This document shows, piece by piece, positions 55,216-64,000 of a stretch of 64,000 nt of DNA. The stretch comes from Pseudoalteromonas sp. GCY (GTDB lineage: Bacteria > Pseudomonadota > Gammaproteobacteria > Enterobacterales > Alteromonadaceae). The notes below the pieces were generated by a model. That model saw only the letters and a program-made list of their open reading frames with translations. It was not told where the DNA came from and did not search any database. A program made the translations under genes and the position numbers. Location: NCBI RefSeq assembly GCF_016695175.1, contig NZ_CP068023.1, positions 3,715,501-3,779,500 on the forward strand, read 5' to 3'. Each line of letters starts with the position of its first letter. Positions within the stretch are counted from its first letter, which is position 1.

Positions 55216-56574
55216 ATGCCTGAAGTATTTGAACAAGACTACACACTGGAACAACTCCAAAAGGTAACTAAAGCCTTAAACAGTGGTCAGTTTGTTCAAG
55301 TTAGGCGTATGCTCGCAGAAACAGCACCTTGTGACACAGCACTGCTTTTAGAATCATCCCCTCATAAAGTTCGCTCTATGCTGTGGCAGCTCGTTGACCC
55401 AGATATCCAAGGGGATGTCTTAGAGGAACTGTCAGAGGATGTAAGACTTGGGATCATCGCCCAGATGGAGCCGGAGCTAATTGCTGCCGCTACAGAAGAC
55501 ATGGACGACGACGACCTTGGTGATGTCCTGAGAAGCCTACCTGATACCGTCTACCAAGACGTTATCGGTGCGATGGATAGCCAAGATAGAGAACGTGCGA
55601 CACAAGCATTGTCATACAAGGAACACTCTGCCGGTGCGCTGATGAGCACCGACACGGTCACCATTCGACCCGATGTTACCTTAGAAGTTGTATTTAGATA
55701 TCTACGTCTTAAAGGCGAATTGCCAGACGGTACGGACGAGTTGTATGTAGTTGATAAAGACAACTGCTTTTTAGGCACGCTGCCTGTCAATACCTTATTA
55801 ACTAAGTCTCCTGACAGTATGGTTCGAGACTTGATGGATGAAGATAAGGAAACGATCCCTATCTCCATGGATGAGTCTGAAGTAGCGCAGCTTTTTGAGC
55901 GTCATAACTGGATCTCAGCTCCTGTAGTTGACGATAACGCCCATTTACTTGGTCGTGTCACCATTGATGACGTTGTTGACGTCATCCGTGAAGATGCTGA
56001 GCACAGTTTATTAAGTATGGCAGGTCTTGAAGATGAAGAAGATACCTTTGCGCCAGTTCTAAAAAGTAGCCAGCGCCGCTCTATTTGGCTTGGGATTAAC
56101 CTGCTAACCGCCTTGATGGCAGCGTTTGTTGCAAGCTTCTTCGAAGGAACTCTGGATATTTTACCTATTCTCGCGGTGTTAAATGGCATAGTACCAAGTA
56201 TGGGTGGCGTTGCCGGTAGCCAAACGCTAACCTTAGTGATTCGTGGTATTGCCCTTGGTCATATTAACCAGACTAACCAAAAGTTTTTAATGGGTAAAGA
56301 ACTGGCGATCGGCGCCTTAAACGGCGTGCTGTGGTCAGTATTGATCGCTGGAGTTATTGCTGTATGGCAATGGGATTTTACACTCGGTGCAGTTATTGCT
56401 TTCGCGATGTTTATGAACTTAGTCGCAGCAGGTATCGCGGGTGCAAGTATTCCAATTATGCTAAAGAAAATGAATATCGACCCAGCACTAGCTGGTAGTG
56501 TGGTACTAACAACGGTTACTGATATCGTCGGGATCTTTGCATTCCTTGGCACCGCAACTTGGTTATTAGTGTAG
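55216..56574 (+). CDS. mgtE: Magnesium transporter MgtE
   Basis: 452 residues from ATG 55216 (AAGGA with good spacing; another ATG 6 bases earlier is too close to it). Cytoplasmic N domain (to about 135), CBS pair (about 136-260, VMAGLEDEEDTFAP at the plug), then a five-helix membrane domain with GGVAGSQTLTLVIRGIALG and the conserved PALAGSVVLTTVTDIVGIFAFLG. It imports magnesium and is gated by magnesium bound to the cytoplasmic domains. Confidence 0.95.
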   Translation: MPEVFEQDYTLEQLQKVTKALNSGQFVQVRRMLAETAPCDTALLLESSPHKVRSMLWQLVDPDIQGDVLEELSEDVRLGIIAQMEPELIAAATEDMDDDDLGDVLRSLPDTVYQDVIGAMDSQDRERATQALSYKEHSAGALMSTDTVTIRPDVTLEVVFRYLRLKGELPDGTDELYVVDKDNCFLGTLPVNTLLTKSPDSMVRDLMDEDKETIPISMDESEVAQLFERHNWISAPVVDDNAHLLGRVTIDDVVDVIREDAEHSLLSMAGLEDEEDTFAPVLKSSQRRSIWLGINLLTALMAAFVASFFEGTLDILPILAVLNGIVPSMGGVAGSQTLTLVIRGIALGHINQTNQKFLMGKELAIGALNGVLWSVLIAGVIAVWQWDFTLGAVIAFAMFMNLVAAGIAGASIPIMLKKMNIDPALAGSVVLTTVTDIVGIFAFLGTATWLLV

Positions 56575-56597
56575 CAGTAACAGTGTCGAAATGGCGG

Positions 56598-56623
56598 GAA
56601 ATGCTGGTCACAACCAGCATTTC
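56598..56623. terminator. Hairpin between convergent mgtE and pmbA
   Basis: GAAATGCTGGT and its complement (11 bp) with loop CACA. T-run is short; likely bidirectional terminator. Confidence 0.6.
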
Positions 56624-56641
56624 TTGAACTGAGGGAACGAG

Positions 56642-57991
56642 TTATTCGCCCGCTATTTGCATAGTATTGAGTAGTATGGAGCCGGTTTGTACTGCACCGC
56701 GGCATTCAATATCACCGCCAATCCCTTCAATCCCCATAAACATATCTTTTAAATTGCCAGCGATCGTAATTTCACTCACCGGATATTGAAGTTCCCCATT
56801 TTCAACCCAAAAACCAGCAGCCCCCCGAGAGTAATCACCGGTTACCGTATTAACACCTTGTCCCATTAGTTCAGTGACTAACAAGCCAGTACCCATTGTA
56901 GCAAGCAGGCTGGTTAAATCGTCGTGCGTTGGTTTTACCAGCCAGTTATGGATCCCACCTGCATGACCTGTCGCTTGCATATTCATTCTGCGTGCGGCAT
57001 AGCTTGCCAATAAATAAGTATTAAGCACGCCATCTGTGATAATTTCACGGTCGATGGTTTTTACACCTTCGCTATCGAAAGGACTAGAAGCAAGCCCTCT
57101 AAGTAAATGTGGCTTCTCTTCAATGTTTACGCAGCGATTAAAAATCTGTGTGTCTAAAGAATCCAATAAGAAGCTAGACTTACGATATAGCGCGCCGCCA
57201 CCGATACCTGATACTAAGTGCCCAAATAAGCTGTTCGCGATATCCGCTCGAAAAATAATAGGCACTTTACGTGTTGATACCTTGCGACTGCCTAATTTTG
57301 CCAGCGTAGATTGCGCCGCTTCTAAACCAACTTCTTCAGGGGATTTTAGCTCTGTGTGTACGCGAGATAAGGCATATGCAGAGTCCCGTTGCATTTGCTC
57401 ACCTTCTTTACCAATCACCATGGTGCTCAGGCTGTGTCTGGTACGTGGGAACCCTGCTATTAAGCCATGGCTATTGCCATATACACGGATCCCTTGGTGG
57501 CTCGATAAGCTCGCGCCATCTGAATTCACGATTCGAGGATCGAATTCTAACGCGGCTTTTTCCGCAGCAATACATTGCTCAATGGCTTCATCGGGAGAAA
57601 CTTGCCAAGGATGGAAAAGGTCTAAATCTGCAGGTGACATCTCTAGCAAGGCTTTATCCGCCACACCATTACAGGGGTCATCCGAGGTAAATCGAGCAAT
57701 ATCTACGGCTTTTTCAACCACTGAGCGCAGGGCTTCAGGACTCAGATCCGCTGTTGATGCTGAGCCTTTATGATTACCCACATAAACGCTGATACCAAGA
57801 CCACCATCTTGATTAAACTCAATGGTTTCAACTTCTCCCATTCGTGTACTTACAGACAGACCTGAGGTACTAGACATCGCTGCTTCTGCCGAGGTTGCAC
57901 CTAGTTTTTTAGCATGCGCTAACACATCGGCAACTGCATTTTTCACATCATCAATTTGATTATATATAGGGTGTTGTTGAGGTTGAGTCAT
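56642..57991 (-). CDS. pmbA: TldE/PmbA subunit of the TldD/TldE metalloprotease
   Basis: 449 residues of the PmbA/TldD family without the HExxxH metal motif, as expected for the TldE partner. MSSTSGLSVSTRMGEVETIEF and the C-terminal MFMGIEGIGGDIECRGAVQTGSIL are typical. With TldD it forms a heterodimer that degrades unfolded peptides and matures peptide natural products such as microcin B17. It is divergent from darP. Confidence 0.95.
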   Translation of the reverse strand: MTQPQQHPIYNQIDDVKNAVADVLAHAKKLGATSAEAAMSSTSGLSVSTRMGEVETIEFNQDGGLGISVYVGNHKGSASTADLSPEALRSVVEKAVDIARFTSDDPCNGVADKALLEMSPADLDLFHPWQVSPDEAIEQCIAAEKAALEFDPRIVNSDGASLSSHQGIRVYGNSHGLIAGFPRTRHSLSTMVIGKEGEQMQRDSAYALSRVHTELKSPEEVGLEAAQSTLAKLGSRKVSTRKVPIIFRADIANSLFGHLVSGIGGGALYRKSSFLLDSLDTQIFNRCVNIEEKPHLLRGLASSPFDSEGVKTIDREIITDGVLNTYLLASYAARRMNMQATGHAGGIHNWLVKPTHDDLTSLLATMGTGLLVTELMGQGVNTVTGDYSRGAAGFWVENGELQYPVSEITIAGNLKDMFMGIEGIGGDIECRGAVQTGSILLNTMQIAGE

Positions 57992-58127
57992 AGATACCTT
58001 ATCCGCTCGCTCGTCTAACTAAAACATATTAGTTAATATGCTATCACAGCTACTAACTATTGTAGTGATCAATTGTGGTATACTCTAATGTTAGAGACCT
58101 TAATATTTACTAGTATAGACAAGACCA

Positions 58128-58646
58128 ATGGCTAAACACGAGCAAACGACCGAAGAAGAGATTATTTACGTTTCAAAAAGCGAGCTTAAGCGCGAAGCGC
58201 TAGAGTTGCATGAACTTGGCTGTGAAATTGCTGGGCTTGGCAAGAAGCAGCGTGAGAAGTTACCTCTAACGGACGAGCTTAAAGAGGCCATGACTGTTGC
58301 GGATAGGATCCGCGCTAAAACAGATGCTTACCGTCGTCATATGAACTACATTGCGAAGACATTGCGTAGTACTCCGAATGTCGAAGATATTCAGGCTGCG
58401 ATGGATTTGATGCTAAATAAGAACAATAAAGCAGACGTATTGCTCAATAAGATTGAACTTATTCGCGATGAAGTGATTGCCAAGGGAGATAGCAAGATTA
58501 ATGAGCTATTGGATAAGTATCCTGAACTTGAGCGTCAAAAAATGCGCCAGATGGCTCGCCAAGCAAGTAAAGAAGTAAAAGCTGAGAAGCCAGGCAAAGC
58601 CTACAAAGAGCTGTTCCAGTATTTAAAAGAAGCAATTATGCCGTAA
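58128..58646 (+). CDS. darP: Ribosome biogenesis factor DarP (YjgA)
   Basis: 172 residues, highly charged and helical, with YVSKSELKREALELHELGCEIAGL and the C-terminal KAYKELFQYLKEAI. It associates with the 50S precursor. It lies next to pmbA, as in E. coli. Confidence 0.94.
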   Translation: MAKHEQTTEEEIIYVSKSELKREALELHELGCEIAGLGKKQREKLPLTDELKEAMTVADRIRAKTDAYRRHMNYIAKTLRSTPNVEDIQAAMDLMLNKNNKADVLLNKIELIRDEVIAKGDSKINELLDKYPELERQKMRQMARQASKEVKAEKPGKAYKELFQYLKEAIMP

Positions 58647-58672
58647 CGCTATGTTGTGATCTGACACAATAC

Positions 58673-58696
58673 AAAAAGGCGCTGATGCGCCTTTTT
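58673..58696. terminator. Bidirectional terminator between darP and tldD
   Basis: AAAAAGGCGC-TGAT-GCGCCTTTTT: perfect 10-bp stem between convergent genes. Confidence 0.93.
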
Positions 58697-58723
58697 GCTT
58701 ATTAATAGTTATCGTAGGTAGTA

Positions 58724-60163
58724 TTACGCTGTACCACCGACAGTAATTTCGTCAATCTTCAAACTCGGTTGACCCACTCCCACCGGGACGCTTTGACCAT
58801 CTTTACCGCATACTCCAACGCCTCTATCAAGCGCAAGGTCATTGCCTACCATAGAGACCTTTTTCATCACCTCTGGGCCATTGCCAATAAGCGTTGCGCC
58901 TTTAATTGGTTGGGTTATCTTACCATTCTCAATTAAGTAGGCTTCAGACGCTGAGAATACAAATTTGCCGGAGGTAATATCCACTTGACCACCGCCAAAG
59001 TTACTAGCAAAAATACCTTTATCTACGCTACGAATGATCTCTTCTTGACTGTGCTCACCCGCAAGCATGTAGGTATTTGTCATTCTCGGCATCGGTAAAT
59101 GGGCATAAGACTCACGACGCGCATTACCCGTAGGGGCCACGCCCATTAAGCTTGCGTTTTGCTTGTCTTGCATATAGCCTTTCAAAATACCATTTTCAAT
59201 CAGTACGTTGTATGCCGCAGGTGTACCTTCATCGTCCACATTCAAAGAGCCGCGACGGTCGGCTATCGTACCATCATCCACCACAGTACAAAGACTCGAA
59301 GCGACTTGTTCACCTATTTTGCCACTGAATGCAGAGGCACCTTTACGGTTAAAATCACCTTCTAGACCATGTCCAACGGCTTCGTGTAACAAAACGCCCG
59401 GCCAACCAGAACCGAGCACCACAGGCATCGCACCTGCTGGAGCATCAATGGCTTCTAGATTCACGCGTGCTTGGCGCACAGCTTCTTTGGCAAACTGCAT
59501 CCATCTCGGTGCACCGTCTACTAACTCTTTAAAGTAACCATAGTCTAAACGCGCACCACCACCGGCACTGCCACGCTCTCTGCGACCATTTTTCTCAAGT
59601 AGTACCGAGCAATTTAAACGTATTAACGGGCGAATGTCGGTTGCAAATGTGCCGTCGCTTGCGGCAATTAACACTTCTTCATATACCGCCGACAGCGAAC
59701 TTACCACTTGCTGCGCCTCAGGTGCTAAATCGCGAATGCACTGTTCAATCTCTCTAAGTAAAGCCACTTTATCCGCATCACTCATGCTGGTAATTGGCTG
59801 TGCTGGTTGAAATTGAATGGGTGCTTTTACATCGCTAAATACTTGGACTTTACTGCTTTCGCCAGCTTGCGCAATGCTACGCGCAGCTTCTGCTGCTTTG
59901 GTTAACGCTTCAATATTGATGGCATCAGAATAACTAAAGCCAGTCTTCTCACCACTCACTGCACGCACACCAACACCACGTTCGATGTTGTAGCTGCCGT
60001 CTTTGACTATGCCGTCTTCCAGCACCCAAGTTTCGTGGTAGCTTGATTGAAAGTACAGATCGGCATAATTTACTTTGTGCTGATGAATATACTCGAGAGT
60101 TTGTGATAATTGCTCACGTGTCAGCTGGCTATTGGTCAGTAAATTCTGCTCTACATTACTCAT
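58724..60163 (-). CDS. tldD: TldD metalloprotease subunit
   Basis: 479 residues. The metal motif is H260-E261-x-x-x-H265 in [13 protein letters not shown], with the downstream zinc-binding Cys region near [11 protein letters not shown]. It is the catalytic half of TldD/TldE; its partner PmbA lies nearby at 56642-57991. The start overlaps the stop of the nitrilase-family gene (ATGA). Confidence 0.96.
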   Translation of the reverse strand: MSNVEQNLLTNSQLTREQLSQTLEYIHQHKVNYADLYFQSSYHETWVLEDGIVKDGSYNIERGVGVRAVSGEKTGFSYSDAINIEALTKAAEAARSIAQAGESSKVQVFSDVKAPIQFQPAQPITSMSDADKVALLREIEQCIRDLAPEAQQVVSSLSAVYEEVLIAASDGTFATDIRPLIRLNCSVLLEKNGRRERGSAGGGARLDYGYFKELVDGAPRWMQFAKEAVRQARVNLEAIDAPAGAMPVVLGSGWPGVLLHEAVGHGLEGDFNRKGASAFSGKIGEQVASSLCTVVDDGTIADRRGSLNVDDEGTPAAYNVLIENGILKGYMQDKQNASLMGVAPTGNARRESYAHLPMPRMTNTYMLAGEHSQEEIIRSVDKGIFASNFGGGQVDITSGKFVFSASEAYLIENGKITQPIKGATLIGNGPEVMKKVSMVGNDLALDRGVGVCGKDGQSVPVGVGQPSLKIDEITVGGTA

Positions 60164-60975
60164 AAAAACTCACTTTTAAATCGGTTATGATCCGCAACCG
60201 GCATTTTTTGCCGGATCGAATCAAGAAACGCGCTATCTAGCTGCTGTGAAATGGGTTCTAAACTCGCACCAGAGTCAATTAAGACTTCACCCCAAGGCGA
60301 TACAATTAAACTATGTCCATAGGTTTCTCGGCCATTTTCATGACAACCTACTTGCGCGGCTGCAACTACATAGCATTGGTTTTCTATCGCCCTCGCCTGT
60401 AATAATGGCTGCCAATGTGCCTTACCCGTTGCACAGGTAAAAGCACTCGGGACTAAAAATAGCTCAGCACCCCCTGCTCTCATCATTTGGAACAAACCGG
60501 GAAAGCGCAGATCATAACACACGCTTAATCCAATTCTGCCAAATGGACTATCCACTACCACGACATCCTGTCCAGGCTCTGTTCGCTCAGACTCTCGGTA
60601 TTGTTTAGTTTTGTCACTCACATCGGCGTCAAACAGATGGATCTTATTATAGCGTGCTACGATTTCGCCATTCGAATTAAATAAGTAACTCGCAGCCAGA
60701 TATTTATCGTTCTGACTTGGTATCGCGATGGTACCTGCCGCCAACCAAATATTATGTTGTTGACAAAGCGCTGACAGCTCTCCAAGCAGAGCTTCATTAT
60801 GCTGCGCGTATTCCCAAGTCTGTTGAGCATTGTCGCAAAACGCCAGCCAAGTTTCAGGCAAACAGACTAAGGTTGGCTCTTCAACCACTAACTTAGCCAG
60901 CTGGTTTTTAAGGTAATCTATATTTGTTTGGGGTGCTTTAGCCGAGCACATTGGCAATGCAATCACCTTAGCCAT
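60160..60975 (-). CDS. Nitrilase-superfamily amidase (Nit1/YbeM-like)
   Basis: 271 residues from ATG 60975; a longer frame upstream runs into yhdP and is unlikely. The Glu-Lys-Cys triad is E41 (LPETWLAF), K111 (YNKIHLFD) and C153 ([10 protein letters not shown]). Such proteins include deaminated-glutathione amidases that repair by-products of transaminases; the substrate here is inferred from subfamily resemblance. It overlaps the yhdP stop by 8 bases and the tldD start. Confidence 0.88.
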   Translation of the reverse strand: MAKVIALPMCSAKAPQTNIDYLKNQLAKLVVEEPTLVCLPETWLAFCDNAQQTWEYAQHNEALLGELSALCQQHNIWLAAGTIAIPSQNDKYLAASYLFNSNGEIVARYNKIHLFDADVSDKTKQYRESERTEPGQDVVVVDSPFGRIGLSVCYDLRFPGLFQMMRAGGAELFLVPSAFTCATGKAHWQPLLQARAIENQCYVVAAAQVGCHENGRETYGHSLIVSPWGEVLIDSGASLEPISQQLDSAFLDSIRQKMPVADHNRFKSEFL

Positions 60976-63900
60976 TACCACTTTCCTTATTTTGCGATAC
61001 AAGAGGTTGCTCACTTTGCTTAAGTGTAGCACTTGGATGTGATTCTGAATTCAATGCTGGTTCTTCTTTACTTGTATTCTCATCAGCTCCATCTGGCCTC
61101 GCTTCTTCACTAGGAGGCACAACCGGTTTAGGTAACTCAATTTCTTTACTCTTACGATCAACCTCGGTAACCACTGGCTCTTGCATCGTTCCGGTGATTT
61201 TAAAATTAATCTCAGAGATCACTCGCGCGGAGTGGATAACCTTGTCTAATGCCAGTGCAGCTAACCCCGTAACAGGGTTCACCGCCCATGCCATAATCAC
61301 AGGTAAACTCGACGTGACTTGTGGTGCGACGGCCAAATCATAATTAATTTCGTGAGTATTGAGGTCGGCATAGCCACGTATCGTTAGATCAGCTGGCACG
61401 CCATCAAGCTTCGAATCTTCAGTGATCGCAATACCATTCGTTAGTTGTACCGAACCACTCATACTGTTATAGAAAAAACCTTTAGAAAACACATCTCTAA
61501 AGTCCAAGCGTAGCTTTCTGATCAAAGAGTCCAAACTCAGTAGCGAAAATACACGTGCCCCTTTATCACTTATTTCTGCCAAATGACCCTCACCTAAGCG
61601 CCAAGTCAACTCGCCTCCTAGGCTAGGTAAATCCATTTCGTATGGCGCACCTTGCCAATTAAGAGCAAAATCAATGTTGGCGCGGGAGTCTTTAATAGTC
61701 GAAGTAATATCAAACTCATCCGTTAGTTCACCAAAATCATCGCTGTTTAACGCGCCACTTAGCATCGTTTTACCTTGCTCAAAGCGGCCACTGGCATTGA
61801 GTTTATGGTCTTTTTTGTCAATCACTAACTCTGAGATATTGAGTCTATTACCATCTCCAAACAACGACATATTGACCTGATCTAACTGATATTCACCGAC
61901 TTTACAGTCACTGCACACAAATTCGGTTGCAGGTAAGCTCAACAACCAATCTAACGAGTGAATGTCTCTTTCCACTGTCTCTTGCGCTTGCGGCTCTGAC
62001 TTAGGTAAATTTAGACGTAAATAATCACTATTAATGTGAATGGGCCGGCTTGAGTTTGATGCTGGAATAGCCACTTGTGAGCGCATTTCTTTACTATTGA
62101 TTTTAAGCTGCATCGCGCCGTCAATCTCAGCCATAGTAAAGTCAACATCATGGAAAGGGATCTCTGAGAAGGTTACTTTTGAAAAAGAGCCATTCACCTG
62201 ATTCAGTGCTGGTAGAAATGCAGGGTCGGAACCTGAACTTGGCGCTTTGATAATACGATTGATCAGTGGGAACCAAGGCAGCAGCTCGACTTCTTGTTGT
62301 TTGATTGTGATATCAAAACCGGATGCATTTAAGCCTTCATCTTTACGGCCAATTATCAGGTGAGCATTACGCATCGCACCGGATCCATTTTCAATGATGC
62401 CATTAAAATACAATTGATTATCTAGGCTTGCCGTAACAAGATTCGAAATATCATCCCCTAATACCGTGCCGCTTAGCAGTTTAGCTTGATCAGCGGGTTT
62501 AGCGAATTGATCGGGTAAATGACTTGTCATGCCCCGTAAATCACTAGCAAATTTGGCTTTATAGTTAAATCCTGCATCGGCAAAATTAAGGATAAGCTCA
62601 GTGCTCAGCACGCTATTGCCTTCTAAGTAGCCGTCAATAATTCCATTTGCGTGCGGTTGCAGTTGCTCAATCCCAGCTTCAAGACTGATCTTGGTCGTGA
62701 CTTGATAATTTTGCTTATCTCCGCTTCCGGATAAGTCCAGCGACAAGGGCATGTCCAACCACTTAGCAGACAAATTATTCACTTTGATAGTGTCATCATC
62801 GAAGCTAACCACACCTTTCACTTGCTGTAATTGCATCCCAGGCTTTGCCAAGAAAACAGGGTTGTTGTCTAGGTAGATGTCACCTTTAGCATGTACGGCA
62901 CCTGAGTGCAGGTCGACGGCCAATTGCACATCCCCTTTTGCATCACCTTTACCTTGAACAATATCTAATATATTCGCGAGCGGATCTGCGAGCGGTGTTG
63001 CCGCAAAGAAAGGCTGTAACGTGCTCGCTTCTGTGGTGTGATTAATATCAACAGTCAGCACATCAGCGTGATTTAAATCCGCAATACTCACAATGACACC
63101 CTCATCAATACTTTGATTAACAAGTTCCCCACGGTGTGCGTAGATATCCATTCTTTCGTTTTCGAAGTGTAGTGTGACATCACCTGAAGTAACGCTAGGC
63201 CAATCCGGCGCAAAACCAAAAGTAACCTCATTCAAACGTGATTTAACTTCAAACTGACCTTGCTTATCAGCGAATGGAAATTGTGAAAGCGCCCCACTCA
63301 ATAAGACTTGAGTCTGCAAGTGCTGACCCCCTTGGATCCCTGCTTCTAAATAATCGACTAAGCTTTTACGCATAATACTGACAGGAAAGTACTGTGAAGC
63401 GATTTCACCACGCCCACCGAGTAATTCCGCATATAAATCAAGCCGAGGGTCATCTGATAACTGCAAGGAAAATTCTGTGGCTAACGCTACATCTTGATTG
63501 CTAAGCCAAAAGTTGGGACTGGTAACTTGCCAGCCTTGCGCTTGTTGATTGCGAATATAGACATCACCACTGAGCTGCTGGAGCTTAATATTATCTTTGA
63601 AGGTCTCTTTTGATAGCAACTCAGTTTGTTCAGCACTTAAATTGAGCCTAACTTGCTCATCAGTCGCACTCACTTCTAACCTGGTACCATAAATTCCCGG
63701 GATCCCATGAAATGGCTCAAAAGCTATCTCTTCAATAACTCCCCATGCCGCAAAAGCATTATTAGTACCTAGGCTGAATTTCGCTGCGCTCAGTTGGCCA
63801 TTGGGATTCATGCCATAAAGCAAATCTCGCCCAGGGAATTTAGCAAGTTGTGCTAACTCAGCTAAAAAGTTGGCGTTCATATCCTTTAACCAAAAGGTCT

Positions 63901-64000
63901 TGTTATCTTTATGCCATTTCGCTTCAAATAAAATAGGAGCAAGCGCTTCTTGATTGCGACTAAACTGGATACCACTACTTTGCACCCACCAACCCTGCTG
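60968..64000 (-). CDS. yhdP: AsmA-like intermembrane phospholipid transport protein, C-terminal part
   Basis: About 1010 codons are visible; the frame stays open to the window edge, so the N-terminus (with its membrane anchor) lies beyond base 64000. The chain is a long series of beta-rich DUF3971/AsmA2 segments with few helices, ending in the conserved AsmA-like C-terminal region (LDSLIRKLRLDFRDVFSKGFFYNSMSG about 150 residues before a polar tail). YhdP, TamB and YdbH form bridges that carry phospholipids to the outer membrane. The yhdP-nit-tldD order is conserved. Confidence 0.93.
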   Translation of the reverse strand, partial: QQGWWVQSSGIQFSRNQEALAPILFEAKWHKDNKTFWLKDMNANFLAELAQLAKFPGRDLLYGMNPNGQLSAAKFSLGTNNAFAAWGVIEEIAFEPFHGIPGIYGTRLEVSATDEQVRLNLSAEQTELLSKETFKDNIKLQQLSGDVYIRNQQAQGWQVTSPNFWLSNQDVALATEFSLQLSDDPRLDLYAELLGGRGEIASQYFPVSIMRKSLVDYLEAGIQGGQHLQTQVLLSGALSQFPFADKQGQFEVKSRLNEVTFGFAPDWPSVTSGDVTLHFENERMDIYAHRGELVNQSIDEGVIVSIADLNHADVLTVDINHTTEASTLQPFFAATPLADPLANILDIVQGKGDAKGDVQLAVDLHSGAVHAKGDIYLDNNPVFLAKPGMQLQQVKGVVSFDDDTIKVNNLSAKWLDMPLSLDLSGSGDKQNYQVTTKISLEAGIEQLQPHANGIIDGYLEGNSVLSTELILNFADAGFNYKAKFASDLRGMTSHLPDQFAKPADQAKLLSGTVLGDDISNLVTASLDNQLYFNGIIENGSGAMRNAHLIIGRKDEGLNASGFDITIKQQEVELLPWFPLINRIIKAPSSGSDPAFLPALNQVNGSFSKVTFSEIPFHDVDFTMAEIDGAMQLKINSKEMRSQVAIPASNSSRPIHINSDYLRLNLPKSEPQAQETVERDIHSLDWLLSLPATEFVCSDCKVGEYQLDQVNMSLFGDGNRLNISELVIDKKDHKLNASGRFEQGKTMLSGALNSDDFGELTDEFDITSTIKDSRANIDFALNWQGAPYEMDLPSLGGELTWRLGEGHLAEISDKGARVFSLLSLDSLIRKLRLDFRDVFSKGFFYNSMSGSVQLTNGIAITEDSKLDGVPADLTIRGYADLNTHEINYDLAVAPQVTSSLPVIMAWAVNPVTGLAALALDKVIHSARVISEINFKITGTMQEPVVTEVDRKSKEIELPKPVVPPSEEARPDGADENTSKEEPALNSESHPSATLKQSEQPLVSQNKESGNG

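Overview
The window reads as the chromosome of a marine gammaproteobacterium of the Alteromonadales, most likely Pseudoalteromonas. This is an inference from gene content and order (petABC-sspA-sspB, degQ-degS-murA-ibaG-mla, kdsD-kdsC-lptCAB-rpoN-hpf-ptsN-rapZ-ptsO, pmbA-darP-tldD), from the moderate GC, and from a prophage related to phage PM2, whose known host is Pseudoalteromonas. No rRNA, tRNA, CRISPR array or insertion sequence was seen.

Bases 275-14514 hold an apparently intact prophage of about 14.2 kb, bounded by an exact 44-bp direct repeat and inserted in the 5' end of dusA. It is not a tailed phage. It carries a 269-residue major capsid protein that resembles PM2 (corticovirus) P2 along its length, an A32/FtsK-HerA-like packaging ATPase, an HUH/YxxxY rolling-circle Rep, a zinc-ribbon protein, many small single-helix membrane proteins suited to an internal membrane, a peptidoglycan-hydrolase-like virion protein and a probable lysis cassette. 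All these genes lie on the minus strand from a cro-like gene (12364) down to about 2834. A CI/LexA-like repressor points the other way from an operator-rich switch (12365-12543). Next to the ends lie the integrase, a lone ParA-type ATPase and a putAbiC-family candidate defence gene. The prophage supplies a new 5' end to dusA; the original one is stranded at 14464-14571.

From 14.6 to 27.3 kb is a more variable region: a secreted beta-lactamase-fold hydrolase with C-terminal helical repeats, an MBL/beta-CASP ribonuclease-like protein, a 1684-residue secreted subtilase with a sorting-type C-terminus, and a divergent cluster mipA-like / DUF3019 / OmpR regulator / histidine kinase.

From 27.3 kb to the end is conserved chromosome: RNase P RNA; rsmI; lpoA-yraN-diaA-dolP; sspBA; the cytochrome bc1 genes petABC; rplM-rpsI with a leader hairpin; zapE and zapG; the periplasmic proteases degQ and degS; murA-ibaG-mlaBCDEF (outer-membrane lipid transport); yrbG-kdsD-kdsC-lptC-lptA-lptB (KDO synthesis and LPS export) running into rpoN-hpf-ptsN-rapZ-ptsO; mgtE; pmbA, darP, tldD; a nitrilase-family amidase; and yhdP, which runs off the window. 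Most of this half builds or protects the cell envelope. A 100-bp inverted-repeat (MITE-like) element lies in the zapG-degQ gap.
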